This document shows positions 50,739 through 59,183 of a DNA stretch of 64,000 nucleotides, piece after piece. Within the stretch, counting starts at the first letter, position 1. Each line of letters starts with the position of its first letter. Made by a program: the position numbers and the translations under genes. Under the pieces are notes generated by a model. That model saw only the letters and a program-made list of their open reading frames with translations, made no database searches and was not told the origin of the DNA. This stretch comes from Jiangella muralis (lineage in GTDB: Bacteria; Actinomycetota; Actinomycetes; Jiangellales; Jiangellaceae), in contig NZ_LFXL01000027.1 in NCBI RefSeq assembly GCF_001270745.1, positions 172,506 through 236,505 on the forward strand, in the 5' to 3' direction.

Positions 50739-51689
50739 TCACGCCGAGCGGAGGAACCGCTCACCCATGTCGCGCAGGTAGCCACGCAGTTCGGCCGGCT
50801 CGACGACGTCGAAGTCGGCGGCGATCGAGCCGAGCATGAGGGCCGGCCAGTCCAGCGTGTCGACGTTCATGCTGAGCCGGCAGGACGCCGGGCCGGTCGG
50901 CTGGACCGTCCCCCAGGTCGACACCTGCTTCTCCACGTCCGCGACCGGCGCCTGGACGTCGACGACGACGCGGTAGCGGGTCGGCACCGCGGCCAGCCGC
51001 TCGTGTACGAACGTCGCGGCGTCGGCGGCCGGCAGTTCGCGCGGACGGAACCGGGCGCCGGTCGCGACCGGCTCGGTCAGGCGGTCGACCCGGAAGGTGC
51101 GCCAGTCGTGCCGCTCGACGTCCCACGCCACGAGGTACCAGCGGCGCCCACGCGACACCAGCCGGTACGGCTCGACCAGCCGGCCGGTCGCGGCGCCGTC
51201 GCGTGACAGGTACCGGAATCGCAGCCGCTCGTCGTCGCGGCAGGCCTGCGCGATGACGGTGAGCGCGTTCGAGTCGACCCGCGGCCCATCGCCGGGGATC
51301 GACGGGACGGTGTACGTGTGCAGCGCGTCGACCCGGCGGCGCAGCCGCGGCGGCAGCACCTGCACCACCTTGGCCAGCGCCCGCACCGACGTCTCCTCGA
51401 TGCCGCCGACGCCGCCGCCCGCGGCCGTGCGCAGGCTGACCGCGATGGCCACCGCCTCCTCGTCGTCCAGCAGCAGCGGCGGCAGCGCGGCGCCGGCCTG
51501 CAGCTGGTAGCCGCCGGCCACACCACGCGCCGCGTCGACCGGGTAGCCGAGCTCGCGCAGCCGGTCGACGTCGCGGCGCAGCGTGCGCGGGCTGACCCCG
51601 AGCCGGTCCGCCAGCTCCTCCCCCGGCCAGTAGCGATGCGTCTGCAGCAGCGACAGCAGCCGCAGCATCCGGGCACTCGTGTTCGCCAT
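50739..51689 (-). CDS. YafY-type HTH and WYL-domain regulator
   Basis: A 316-residue regulator with an HTH_11 domain (ELADRLGVSPRTLRRDVDRL), a WYL domain (ERLRFRYLSRDGAATG, YRLVSRGRRWYLVAWDVERH) and a WCX tail (TRYRVVVDVQAPVADVEKQV, MGERFLRSA). Very similar to the regulator at 30-31 kb. Divergent from the ABC exporter genes, 62 bp apart, and therefore the probable local repressor or activator of that pump. Confidence 0.88.
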   Translation of the reverse strand: MANTSARMLRLLSLLQTHRYWPGEELADRLGVSPRTLRRDVDRLRELGYPVDAARGVAGGYQLQAGAALPPLLLDDEEAVAIAVSLRTAAGGGVGGIEETSVRALAKVVQVLPPRLRRRVDALHTYTVPSIPGDGPRVDSNALTVIAQACRDDERLRFRYLSRDGAATGRLVEPYRLVSRGRRWYLVAWDVERHDWRTFRVDRLTEPVATGARFRPRELPAADAATFVHERLAAVPTRYRVVVDVQAPVADVEKQVSTWGTVQPTGPASCRLSMNVDTLDWPALMLGSIAADFDVVEPAELRGYLRDMGERFLRSA

Positions 51690-51751
51690 GTCTCCAGGGT
51701 CCTCGCTATTGAGGTCAGAAAGTGGCCGGAATGGATTCTAACGTGGTTCCC

Positions 51752-52744
51752 ATGAACGACACCATGATCCAGACCACCGGTTTGACCAGGCACTTCACGG
51801 TCAAGAAGGATGTCGTCGAGGCCGTGCGCGGGCTCGACCTGCACGTCGCGGAGGGCGAGCTGGTCGCCCTGCTCGGACCGAACGGCGCCGGGAAATCGAC
51901 GACGCTGCGCATGCTGACGACCCTGATCCCGCCGACCTCCGGCACCGCGACGGTGGCCGGCTACGACGTCGTCGACCAGCAGCGCGAGGTGCGCCGGGTC
52001 ATCGGGTACATCGGCCAGGGCAACGGCGCCGCGCACGCCCAGCGCGGCCGCGACGAGCTGGTCAGCCAGGGCCGGGCCTACGGCATGAGCGGGCGCGACG
52101 CGAAGGCGCGCGCGGACGAACTGGTCGCGTCGCTGGACCTCGCCGCCGTCGCGGACCGGCCGGTGTCGTCGCTGTCGGGCGGGCAGAAGCGGCGGCTGGA
52201 CATCGCGATGGGCCTCATCCACGCGCCCCGGCTGCTGTTCCTCGACGAGCCGTCCACCGGGCTGGACCCGCAGAACCGCGCCAACCTGCAGGAGCACATC
52301 CTGAAGCTGCGCGCCGACCACGGCACGACGATCGTGCTGACGACGCACTACCTCGACGAGGCCGACGCGATGGCCGAGCGGGTCATCGTGGTCGACCACG
52401 GCACCGTCATCGCCGACGACACCCCCGCCGGGCTCAAGGCCGAGCACGCGGGCGACCTGATCACGCTCGGCTTCGCGTCCGGGGCGGACGCGGCGCGCGC
52501 GGCTCAGCGACTCGGCGCGCTGGACGGCGCCGCCGTCAGCTCCGACGGGGTGCAGGTCGAGGTCCGCGCCCAAGGCGGGCCCCGGTTGGTCCCAGGCATC
52601 CTCCGCGACCTCGACGCCGCCGGCATCGCCGTCGAGTCCACCACCGTCAACCGGCCCACCCTGGACGACGTCTTCCTCAACCTCACCGGGCGCAGCCTGC
52701 GCGAGGGCGTCGTCACCACGTCGACCGAGGAGGTCGCGGCATGA
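51752..52744 (+). CDS. ABC exporter ATPase (DrrA-type)
   Basis: A 330-residue ABC ATPase of the daunorubicin-resistance (DrrA) group. Walker A LLGPNGAGKSTTL, Q-loop region YIGQGNG, signature SSLSGGQKRRLDIAMGL, Walker B LLFLDEPSTGLDP and H-loop VLTTHYLDEADA are all intact, with the C-terminal DrrA extension (DRRLTGRSLR-like: LDDVFLNLTGRSLREG). It powers export by the permease encoded directly downstream with a 4-bp overlap. Start ATG 51752; ATG 51764 also possible. Confidence 0.93.
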   Translation: MNDTMIQTTGLTRHFTVKKDVVEAVRGLDLHVAEGELVALLGPNGAGKSTTLRMLTTLIPPTSGTATVAGYDVVDQQREVRRVIGYIGQGNGAAHAQRGRDELVSQGRAYGMSGRDAKARADELVASLDLAAVADRPVSSLSGGQKRRLDIAMGLIHAPRLLFLDEPSTGLDPQNRANLQEHILKLRADHGTTIVLTTHYLDEADAMAERVIVVDHGTVIADDTPAGLKAEHAGDLITLGFASGADAARAAQRLGALDGAAVSSDGVQVEVRAQGGPRLVPGILRDLDAAGIAVESTTVNRPTLDDVFLNLTGRSLREGVVTTSTEEVAA

Positions 52745-53493
52745 GCAGCACCACCATGATCACCGACACCGTCACCGTCTTCAGCCGCGAGCTGCGGCCC
52801 GTCCTGCGCGACCCGTTCTCCGTCGTGTTCAGCATGATCCAGCCACTGGTCTTCCTCGGGCTGTTCGCGCCGCTGCTGCCCGAGGTCGAGGGCGGCTCCG
52901 CGCTGCAGTGGTTCGTACCCGGCATCGTGGTGATGTCGTGCCTGTTCAGCACGTCGTTCACCGGGTCGAACCTGCTGTTCGAGATCCAGACCGGCGCGCA
53001 CGAGCGGATGCTGGTGACGCCGCTGCGGCGGCCGGCGCTGATCGTCGGGCGGGCGCTCAAGGAGATCGTCCCGATGATCGTGCAGACCTTGATCATCGTG
53101 CTGGTCTGCGTCCCATTCGGCTTCGACCTGCACATCCTGGGCGTCCTGGCCGGCGTGGCGATCCTGGCCGTCATGGCGGTCGGGCTGGGCGCGTTGTCGT
53201 ACACGCTGGCGCTGGCGTCGAAGAACACCGAGTGGCTGTTCTGGACCGTGCAGCAGACGGTGTTGTTCCCGCTGTTGCTGCTGGCCGGCATCCTGCTCCC
53301 GGTCGACGACGGTCCCGGCTGGCTGCGGGCGCTGTCCAGCGCGAACCCGCTGACCTACGTCGTCGACGCGGAACGGGCCCTGTTCAACGGCGAGTTCCCG
53401 GCATCGACCGTCCTGGCCGCCGTCGTCGCCTCGGTCGCGGTCGCGGCGCTCGGCCTGGCCGTCGGCACGCGGGCGATGCGCCGCTCGTCCTAG
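52741..53493 (+). CDS. ABC-2 type permease (DrrB-type)
   Basis: A 250-residue six-helix ABC-2 permease partnering the preceding ATPase. The N-terminal cytoplasmic SRELRPVLRDPFSVVFSMIQ, the FVPGIVVMSCLFSTSF block, the amphipathic EIQTGAHERMLVTPLRRPAL and the final PLTYVVDAERALFNG region are typical of DrrB. The pair would export a hydrophobic drug or lipid. ATG overlaps the ATPase stop (ATGA). Confidence 0.9.
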   Translation: MSSTTMITDTVTVFSRELRPVLRDPFSVVFSMIQPLVFLGLFAPLLPEVEGGSALQWFVPGIVVMSCLFSTSFTGSNLLFEIQTGAHERMLVTPLRRPALIVGRALKEIVPMIVQTLIIVLVCVPFGFDLHILGVLAGVAILAVMAVGLGALSYTLALASKNTEWLFWTVQQTVLFPLLLLAGILLPVDDGPGWLRALSSANPLTYVVDAERALFNGEFPASTVLAAVVASVAVAALGLAVGTRAMRRSS

Positions 53494-53503
53494 TCTGACG
53501 TCC

Positions 53504-53760
53504 ATGGCGGCGGCGCTGGCGGCGGCCGGCATCGACTACGTGCACCTGCCCGCGCTGGGCAACCCGAAGGACAACCGAGTGCCGTTCGCCGCGGGCGACC
53601 CGGCGGCCCGGCAGCGCTACGCCGACCGGCTGGCGCTGCCGGAGGGTCAGGAGGCGCTGGCCCTGCTGGCCGAGGAGTCCGAGACCCGGCTGGTGGCGCT
53701 GCTGTGCCTGGAGGCGGACCAGTCGCGCTGCCACCGCCAGGCCGTACTCGACGTGCTCAG
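53504..53760 (+). pseudogene. DUF488 gene remnant (both ends missing)
   Basis: The reading frame from ATG 53504 encodes AALAAAGIDYVHLPALGNPK, RQRYADRLALPEGQEALALL and TRLVALLCLEADQSRCHRQA, the middle and late parts of DUF488 proteins. The usual first 50-60 residues (YTIGHS-type start) are absent; the sequence before 53504 is the end of the permease gene and a short spacer. The homologous part breaks off near 53760, where it abuts the oxidoreductase remnant on the other strand, although the frame stays open to 53821. A truncated remnant is more likely than a working short gene. Confidence 0.65.
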
Positions 53761-54072
53761 TGGGACGTCTCCGCGAGGTGCGCCGCCGCGAACACCCCGG
53801 CCGGGTCCCGATCCCGCTTGATCTCGGCCAACCGCGCCAGCGCCGCAGGCGTGAACGCCTCACGACCCAGCGTGGCCGCGGCCGGTCCGCTGAGGAAGTT
53901 GAGGAATCGCCGGCCGGTGCCCCAGGGCAGCAGCGCGGCCAGCGCCGTCTCACCCGGCGACGGGTCCAGCCCGACGGCGACCAAAGCTGAACGCGGCGTC
54001 GCCGTGGTCGAGGGCACGCGGCTGCTCCGGCGGCCGGGCCAGCGCGCCGCCCAGCTGCCGGACGTCGGCCAT
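53757..54072 (-). pseudogene. FAD-oxidoreductase (BBE C-terminus) remnant with frameshift
   Basis: Two overlapping minus-strand frames together spell the end of a berberine-bridge-type FAD oxidoreductase. From 54072 one frame reads ADVRQLGGALARPPEQPRAL and DHGDAAFS, then hits a stop; another frame continues SALVAVGLDPSPGETALAAL, RRFLNFLSGPAAATLG, LAEIKRDRDPAGVFAAAHLA. The switch lies near 53981-53990. The FAD-binding and substrate domains are entirely absent. This is a decayed 3' fragment, back to back with the DUF488 remnant. Confidence 0.7.
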
Positions 54073-54400
54073 GATCAGGGCCCCTGATAACTGCACGCGG
54101 CTGAGAACATGGGCAGCAGGGGACGGCCCACTGCGGCAAGGCGGCGAACTGCGGACAACGGCGAACCGTTACGCGATCCCCAACGCCACTGTGTGGATTC
54201 GCTGCGCCGGGTGGGGCGGATCACTGTTCCCCTGACAACAGCGACGCCACCCAGCAATCACAGTGATCCCACCCAGTGACGCGCCAGGGCGCGCAGTCGT
54301 TGCGGCCGGGATCGAAGTGAGGTCGCTGCGGAAACGACGCGGCATCACTGTCGCGGACACGACAGTGTTCTCACATCGATCCCCGCATCGTTGCGCCGGG
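54073..54400. other. Gene-free spacer with repeated ATCACTGT motifs
   Basis: A 328-bp interval with no convincing gene. It contains an imperfect inverted repeat, GGGTGGGgcgGATCACTGT (54209-54227) with ACAGTGATCCCACCC (54260-54274), and a perfect one, CACTGTCG (54346-54353) with CGACAGTG (54360-54367). ATCACTGT or its complement occurs three times. TGCGCCGGG recurs at 54203 and 54392. This may be a repeat-derived scar linked to the adjacent gene remnants or an operator-rich region for the methyltransferase. Confidence 0.45.
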
Positions 54401-55057
54401 CTAGGACTCACCGGTGCGCTGGAACACCAGGCAGTAGTCGCCGGTGAGCCATTCGGGCTGCTCGTCCCAGCACAGGAACGTCTCCTGCCGGAAGGCCAGG
54501 TGCCGGCCGACGATGGCGCCGACGTCCCAGGCGAGGGTGGTGGCGACGCCGTCGTCGATCATGTTGCCGACGTTGAGGACGAGGTGGCCCCACGGCCGCA
54601 GCAGCCCGGCGACCTGGCCGAAGATCCGGTCCAGCTCGCCGAGGTAGGTCTGGTAGTCGCCGTCGAGGGTCTCGTAGGCGTTGAGCGGGTTCTCCGGGTG
54701 GTTCTTCAGCGTCATGTACGGCGGCGACGTCAGGCACAGGTCGACCGGACGGTCCACCAGCGCCGCGACCTCGCGGGCATCGCCGTCGATGACCTCGCCG
54801 GCCCCGCCGAGCCGGCGGCGGATCATGTCCGCCCGCTCCGGCAGCAGCTCGACGCCCAGGCCGGACCGGCCCATCCGCTCCGCGACGACCAGCGTGGTGC
54901 CGAACCCGGCGAACGGGTCGAGCACCAGCTGGCCGGGCAGGGAGTACTCGGCGATGACCGTCTCGGCCAGGTTCTCGGTGAAGTGGACGTTCTCGTCGGC
55001 CTCCGCGTAGCGCTCGCTGACGAGGTCGTCCATCCACTGCTGCAGCCAGGGCCTCAT
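54401..55057 (-). CDS. Solo site-specific DNA methyltransferase (N4/N6 type)
   Basis: A 218-residue DNA methyltransferase of the N6-adenine/N4-cytosine class. In order it has an N-terminal VHFTENLAETVIAEYSLPGQ, SAM motif LVLDPFAGFGTTLVVAERM, VELLPERADM, and catalytic motif IV LTSPPYMTLKNHPENPL, followed by HLVLNVGNMI and WLTGDYCLVFQRT. The order FxGxG-like then SPPY places it in the beta/gamma-type groups. No target recognition insert of large size and no restriction enzyme gene is present, so it is an orphan methylase. ATG 55057; divergent from the alditol-oxidase-like gene, with 63 bp between. Confidence 0.8.
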   Translation of the reverse strand: MRPWLQQWMDDLVSERYAEADENVHFTENLAETVIAEYSLPGQLVLDPFAGFGTTLVVAERMGRSGLGVELLPERADMIRRRLGGAGEVIDGDAREVAALVDRPVDLCLTSPPYMTLKNHPENPLNAYETLDGDYQTYLGELDRIFGQVAGLLRPWGHLVLNVGNMIDDGVATTLAWDVGAIVGRHLAFRQETFLCWDEQPEWLTGDYCLVFQRTGES

Positions 55058-55120
55058 ACGGATATCTTGCCGACCCGGCCGGCGCGGTGGTGCCGGGACC
55101 CGGCCCGTACGCTGCTCGCT

Positions 55121-56368
55121 GTGAGCGCGGAGCGGACGAATTGGGCGGGCAACCTCACCTACGGCGCGACCCGCATCCACACGCCGTCGTCGGTCGAGGA
55201 GCTGCAGGACGTCGTCGCGCGCACCGGGCGCATCCGGGCGCTGGGCAGCCGGCATTCGTTCAGCGACGTCGCCGACACCACCGGTGAGCTGGTGTCCGTC
55301 GCCGGGCTGCCGCCGCGGGTCGACGTCGACGCGGCGGCCCGGACGGTGACGGTCGCGGCCGGGCTGCGCTACGGCGACCTCGCCGAACAGCTGCACCGGC
55401 AGGGCTGGGCGCTGCACAACCTCGGTTCGCTGCCGCACATCTCGGTCGCCGGCGCGGTCGCGACGGCCACCCACGGCTCCGGCGACGGCAACGGCAACCT
55501 CGCGACGGCGGTCGCGGCGCTGCACCTGGTGCGGGCCGACGGCGAGCTGGTGACGCTGCGCCGGGGCGAGCCGGACTTCGACGGCGCGGTGGTGGCGTTC
55601 GGCGCGCTCGGGGTCGTGGCCGCGGTGACCCTGGACGTCGTGCCCGCGTTCGACGTCCGGCAGGTGGTCTACGACGACCTCGCGCTGGACACCGTCGGCG
55701 AGCGGTTCGATGAGATCTTCGCCGCCGCGTACAGCGTCAGCGTCTTCACCGACTGGGCCGCGACGACGCGCAGCTGGGTCAAGCACCGCCTCGGCGACGG
55801 CGACTGGACGCCGGACCCGGAGTGGATGGGCGCCCGGGCGGCCGACGGCCCGCGCAACCCGGTCCCCGGCATGCCCGCCGTCAACTGCACCGAGCAGCTC
55901 GGCGTGCCCGGCCCGTGGTACGACCGGCTGCCGCACTTCCGGCTCGAGTTCACCCCGAGCAGCGGCGACGAGCTGCAGTCGGAGTTCCTGGTCCCGCGCG
56001 CCCACGGCGTCGCGGCGTTCGGCGCCGTCGCGGCGCTGGCCGGGCACATCGCGCCGGTGCTGCAGATCTGCGAGCTGCGTACCGTCGCCGCCGACGAGCT
56101 GTGGCTCAGCCCGTCCTACGGCCGCGACGTCGTGGGCTTCCACTTCACCTGGCGGAAGGACCCCGAGGGCGTCGCCCCGGTGCTCGCGCGGATCGAGCGC
56201 GCGCTGGCGCCGTACGAGCCGCGGCCGCACTGGGGCAAGCTGTTCACCGTCGCGCCCGAGCAGGTGCGCGAGCGGTATCCGCGGCTGGCCGACGTCCGCC
56301 GGCTGCGCGGCGAGTACGACCCCGACGGGTGTTTCGGCAACGCCTTCACCGCCCGTTACCTGGGATGA
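55121..56368 (+). CDS. aldO: Alditol/xylitol oxidase-like flavoprotein
   Basis: A 415-residue FAD oxidase of the VAO family, close in length and sequence style to Streptomyces alditol oxidase (AldO), which oxidises xylitol or sorbitol to aldoses with release of peroxide. H45 in RALGSRHSFSDVADT corresponds to the residue covalently attached to FAD. Further FAD contacts: VTVAAGLRYGDLAEQL, LHNLGSLPHISVAGAVATAT and HGSGDGNGNLATAV. The substrate domain ends HWGKLFTVAPEQ and DPDGCFGNAFTARYL. GTG 55121. Substrate preference among polyols or gulonolactone-type sugars is not certain. Confidence 0.82.
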   Translation: MSAERTNWAGNLTYGATRIHTPSSVEELQDVVARTGRIRALGSRHSFSDVADTTGELVSVAGLPPRVDVDAAARTVTVAAGLRYGDLAEQLHRQGWALHNLGSLPHISVAGAVATATHGSGDGNGNLATAVAALHLVRADGELVTLRRGEPDFDGAVVAFGALGVVAAVTLDVVPAFDVRQVVYDDLALDTVGERFDEIFAAAYSVSVFTDWAATTRSWVKHRLGDGDWTPDPEWMGARAADGPRNPVPGMPAVNCTEQLGVPGPWYDRLPHFRLEFTPSSGDELQSEFLVPRAHGVAAFGAVAALAGHIAPVLQICELRTVAADELWLSPSYGRDVVGFHFTWRKDPEGVAPVLARIERALAPYEPRPHWGKLFTVAPEQVRERYPRLADVRRLRGEYDPDGCFGNAFTARYLG

Positions 56369-56416
56369 CGTCGCCAGTCACGGAACCGGCGGGACACCGT
56401 CGCCGTCGAATCGGTC

Positions 56417-58384
56417 ATGAAACGGTGGTTTGCCGGCCTTGCCACTTTGGGCATGGTCGCCGGTTGCTCGATCGGTGCTGACGACGAAGACGGTGCGATC
56501 GCCGTCATGGGGCTGACGTCGTTCGACGCGTGCGATGACGTCTTGGACCACCTGAAGACGGAGGCGAGCGAACGGGTCGGGCCGTGGGGCCTGGGCGGCG
56601 TGACCGAGGCCTACGCGGCCGAAGGGGCAGCCGAGGACTCCGCCGCCCTCGCCGCGCCGCAGGACGCGGGCCGCGACGACAGCGGGGGCGCCCAGTCGCA
56701 CTCCACCACGAACGTGCAGGAGGCCGGCGTCGACGAGCCGGACGTCGCCAAGACCGACGGGCGGCTGCTGGTCACCACGACCGGCGGCGACCTGCGCATC
56801 GTCGACGTCACCGGCGACGCGCCGCGCGAGGTCGGCCGGCTGGCGCTCACCGACCCGGCGGCGAAACCGGCGCCCGGCCAGACGATCGCCCCGGAGTTCG
56901 CCCCCGAGACCGTCGACGCCTCGGTGTTCCTGGCCGGGGACCGCGTCGTCGCCCTCGTGCGGCAGAACCCGATGATCGCCTACGACATGATGCCCGGCTA
57001 CGCCCCCGGCGGGATGACGTCCACGACCGCGGTCCTGCTGATCGACATCTCCGACCCCGCCGAGCCGGTGGTCGAGTCCAGGCTGCAGGTCGACGGCGAC
57101 TACCTCGACGCCCGCATGGTCGACGACACCGTCCGGCTGGTCGTCAGCTCCTACCCCACCATCGAGTTCCCGATGACGGAGGCCGACGCGAACCGGCCGG
57201 AGGACGAACTGACCGAGCGCAACCGCGCGATCGTCGAGGAGTCCACGATCGCCGACTGGCTGCCGTCCTACACCTTCACCAGCGGTGACAGTGAGCCGGA
57301 GACCGGGCAGCTGGTGAGCTGCGAGCAGGTGAGCCGGCCGGACGAGTTCGCCGGCTTCTCCATGCTCAGCGTCCTGACCTTCGACCCGGACGACGGCCTC
57401 GGCGCCGACGGCTCCGTCGGCGTGCTGACCGACGGCGACACCGTCTACGCCAGCCAGGACCGCCTGTACGTCGCGACGACGCGGTGGGGCGACCCGTTCG
57501 CGCCGTCCGACGACGCGATCCGTTCGATGCCCGCGTCCGGCGACGTCACCACCGGCATCCACGCGTTCGACATCACCGGCAACGTTCCCGCGCGGTATCT
57601 GGCCTCCGGCGAGGTCGAGGGCCGCATCCTCGGCCGGTACGCGATGTCCGAGCACGAGGGCGTGCTCCGCGTCGCCACGACCATCGACTCACGGAGCGGC
57701 GAGACCGACACCAGCGAGAGCGTGCTCTACACGCTCGAGGAGGGCGACGGCGAGCTGGTTCAGCTCGGGCAGGTCGGCGGGCTGGGCAAGGGCGAGCAGA
57801 TCTACGCCGTCCGGTACTTCGGCGACACCGGCTACGTGGTGACGTTCCGGCAGGTCGACCCGCTCTACGTGCTCGACCTGTCCGACCCGGCGGCACCGGC
57901 CGTCACCGGCGAGCTGAAGATCACCGGGTACTCGGCCTACCTGCACGACGCCGGCGACGACCGGCTGCTCGGCGTCGGCCAGGAGGCGTCCGCGGACGGT
58001 CAGGTCCTCGGCGCGCAGATCTCGCTGTTCGACGTCGCCGATCCCGCGGCGCCGGCCAAGCTGGACGGCCACGTCGTCCCGGGCGCGTGGTCGCAGACCG
58101 AGTGGGACCCGCAGGCGTTCCTGTTCTGGGCGGACACCGGGCAGGTCGTCGTGCCGATCGAGTCGACGACCGGGCCCAGTGCGCTGGTGGTCCGGCTGGA
58201 CGGCGACACCGTCACCGAGCAGGGGCAGGTCACCCGCACCGAGTCGCCCCGCGACGGCTGGGCGTGGCTGCGCCGCACCGTCGTCGTCGGCGACACCCTC
58301 TACACCGTGTGGCAGGACGGCGTGCAGGCCAACGGGCTGGCCGACCTGGAGCCGCGCGGCTGGCTGGCGTTCGGTCAGCCGTAG
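56417..58384 (+). CDS. Beta-propeller lipoprotein
   Basis: A 655-residue exported protein of the Beta_propel (DUF2135-neighbour) type: signal peptide with lipobox MVAGC (C17), an early region with SHSTTNVQEAGVDEPDVAKT, which is the family signature, then repeated blade-like motifs such as DLRIVDVTGDAPREVGRLAL, LLIDISDPAEPVVESRLQVD, LYVLDLSDPAAPAVTGELKI and ISLFDVADPAAPAKLDGHVV. These repeats (DVxDPAxPxxxxxL) form the propeller. It is a surface lipoprotein, function unknown. Its TAG stop touches the left end of a MITE-like element. Confidence 0.82.
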   Translation: MKRWFAGLATLGMVAGCSIGADDEDGAIAVMGLTSFDACDDVLDHLKTEASERVGPWGLGGVTEAYAAEGAAEDSAALAAPQDAGRDDSGGAQSHSTTNVQEAGVDEPDVAKTDGRLLVTTTGGDLRIVDVTGDAPREVGRLALTDPAAKPAPGQTIAPEFAPETVDASVFLAGDRVVALVRQNPMIAYDMMPGYAPGGMTSTTAVLLIDISDPAEPVVESRLQVDGDYLDARMVDDTVRLVVSSYPTIEFPMTEADANRPEDELTERNRAIVEESTIADWLPSYTFTSGDSEPETGQLVSCEQVSRPDEFAGFSMLSVLTFDPDDGLGADGSVGVLTDGDTVYASQDRLYVATTRWGDPFAPSDDAIRSMPASGDVTTGIHAFDITGNVPARYLASGEVEGRILGRYAMSEHEGVLRVATTIDSRSGETDTSESVLYTLEEGDGELVQLGQVGGLGKGEQIYAVRYFGDTGYVVTFRQVDPLYVLDLSDPAAPAVTGELKITGYSAYLHDAGDDRLLGVGQEASADGQVLGAQISLFDVADPAAPAKLDGHVVPGAWSQTEWDPQAFLFWADTGQVVVPIESTTGPSALVVRLDGDTVTEQGQVTRTESPRDGWAWLRRTVVVGDTLYTVWQDGVQANGLADLEPRGWLAFGQP

Positions 58385-58544
58385 GGGGTGTCTGACGGAT
58401 ATTGGCGGATGCGGGCGGCGTCCAGGGGCCGGTCCAGCAAGGCGGAGGAGGAGGTCGATGCGGAGCCATCGGCCGACGACGACAACGCAGCTGGTCGGCG
58501 TCTGGGCGTCGATCCGCGCCGCCGAAGATCCGTCAGCCACCCCC
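58384..58544. mobile_element. MITE-like element with 17-bp terminal inverted repeats
   Basis: GGGGGTGTCTGACGGAT (58384-58400) and ATCCGTCAGCCACCCCC (58528-58544) are reverse complements apart from one base, enclosing 127 bp with no gene; partial pairing extends further inward. The left repeat begins on the last base of the beta-propeller stop codon, and the right repeat supplies the final codons and stop of the convergent DUF6624 gene. No transposase is present. Target-site duplication is not clear. Confidence 0.55.
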
Positions 58545-59150
58545 TTGAGGGGTGGCGCTGGCCGACGCCGCCGCCTCGGCCGCGCACGCCTCGTTCAGGG
58601 TGGCGAGGTACTCGTCCAGCGGCTCCAGCCCGGCCTCCGCCCGCCGCTCGTCGACCGTCTCCGGGTCGGCGAGCGGCGCCGGCTCCGGCACGCCGTCGAC
58701 GCAGGCGATCTGGGTGCCGTAGACCTGCTCGCCGCCGGTGTTCAGGGCGACGCGGTCCTCCAGGTAGGCCAGCTCGCCGGCGTCGGCGAGGCCGGCCTCG
58801 GCGGCCGGTCGCATCAGCTCGAGCGCTCGCTGCTGGAACTCGGGGTCGAGGTCGGAGTGCTGGGCGATCACCCAGGCCGCGCTGGCGCCGTCCGCGCCGA
58901 CCAGGTCCGACCCGGGCCAGCCGTGCTCGTCGACGATCTCGGCCAGCCGGTCGGTGCGCTCCTGGTCGTTCCACTCGGCGACCGCGCCGGTGCGCTCGGC
59001 CTGGTCCTGCTCCTTCATCGCCAGCAGCTCGGTGCGCAGCTCGTCGTCCAGCTCGCGCTGCGACGGCGACGGCGACGGGCCTGCGTCATCGCCCCCGCAC
59101 GCCGTGACCAGCAGGACGAGGACCAGCAGCGCCGTCCGGATCATCCGCAC
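58533..59150 (-). CDS. DUF6624-type lipoprotein
   Basis: A 205-residue lipoprotein with lipobox LLVTAC (C18). The mature part fits DUF6624: ELLAMKEQDQAERTGAVAEW, RLAEIVDEHGWPGSDLVGAD, AAWVIAQHSDLDPEFQQRAL, AGELAYLEDRVALNTGGEQV and YGTQIACVDGV. Function is unknown. The last residues PQGGG and the stop codon are encoded by the right repeat of the MITE-like element, so the native C-terminus may have been altered by its insertion. Confidence 0.75.
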   Translation of the reverse strand: MRMIRTALLVLVLLVTACGGDDAGPSPSPSQRELDDELRTELLAMKEQDQAERTGAVAEWNDQERTDRLAEIVDEHGWPGSDLVGADGASAAWVIAQHSDLDPEFQQRALELMRPAAEAGLADAGELAYLEDRVALNTGGEQVYGTQIACVDGVPEPAPLADPETVDERRAEAGLEPLDEYLATLNEACAAEAAASASATPQGGG

Positions 59151-59183
59151 AGTATGGCGACGCGGGCCGCCGCGGGGAATGCC

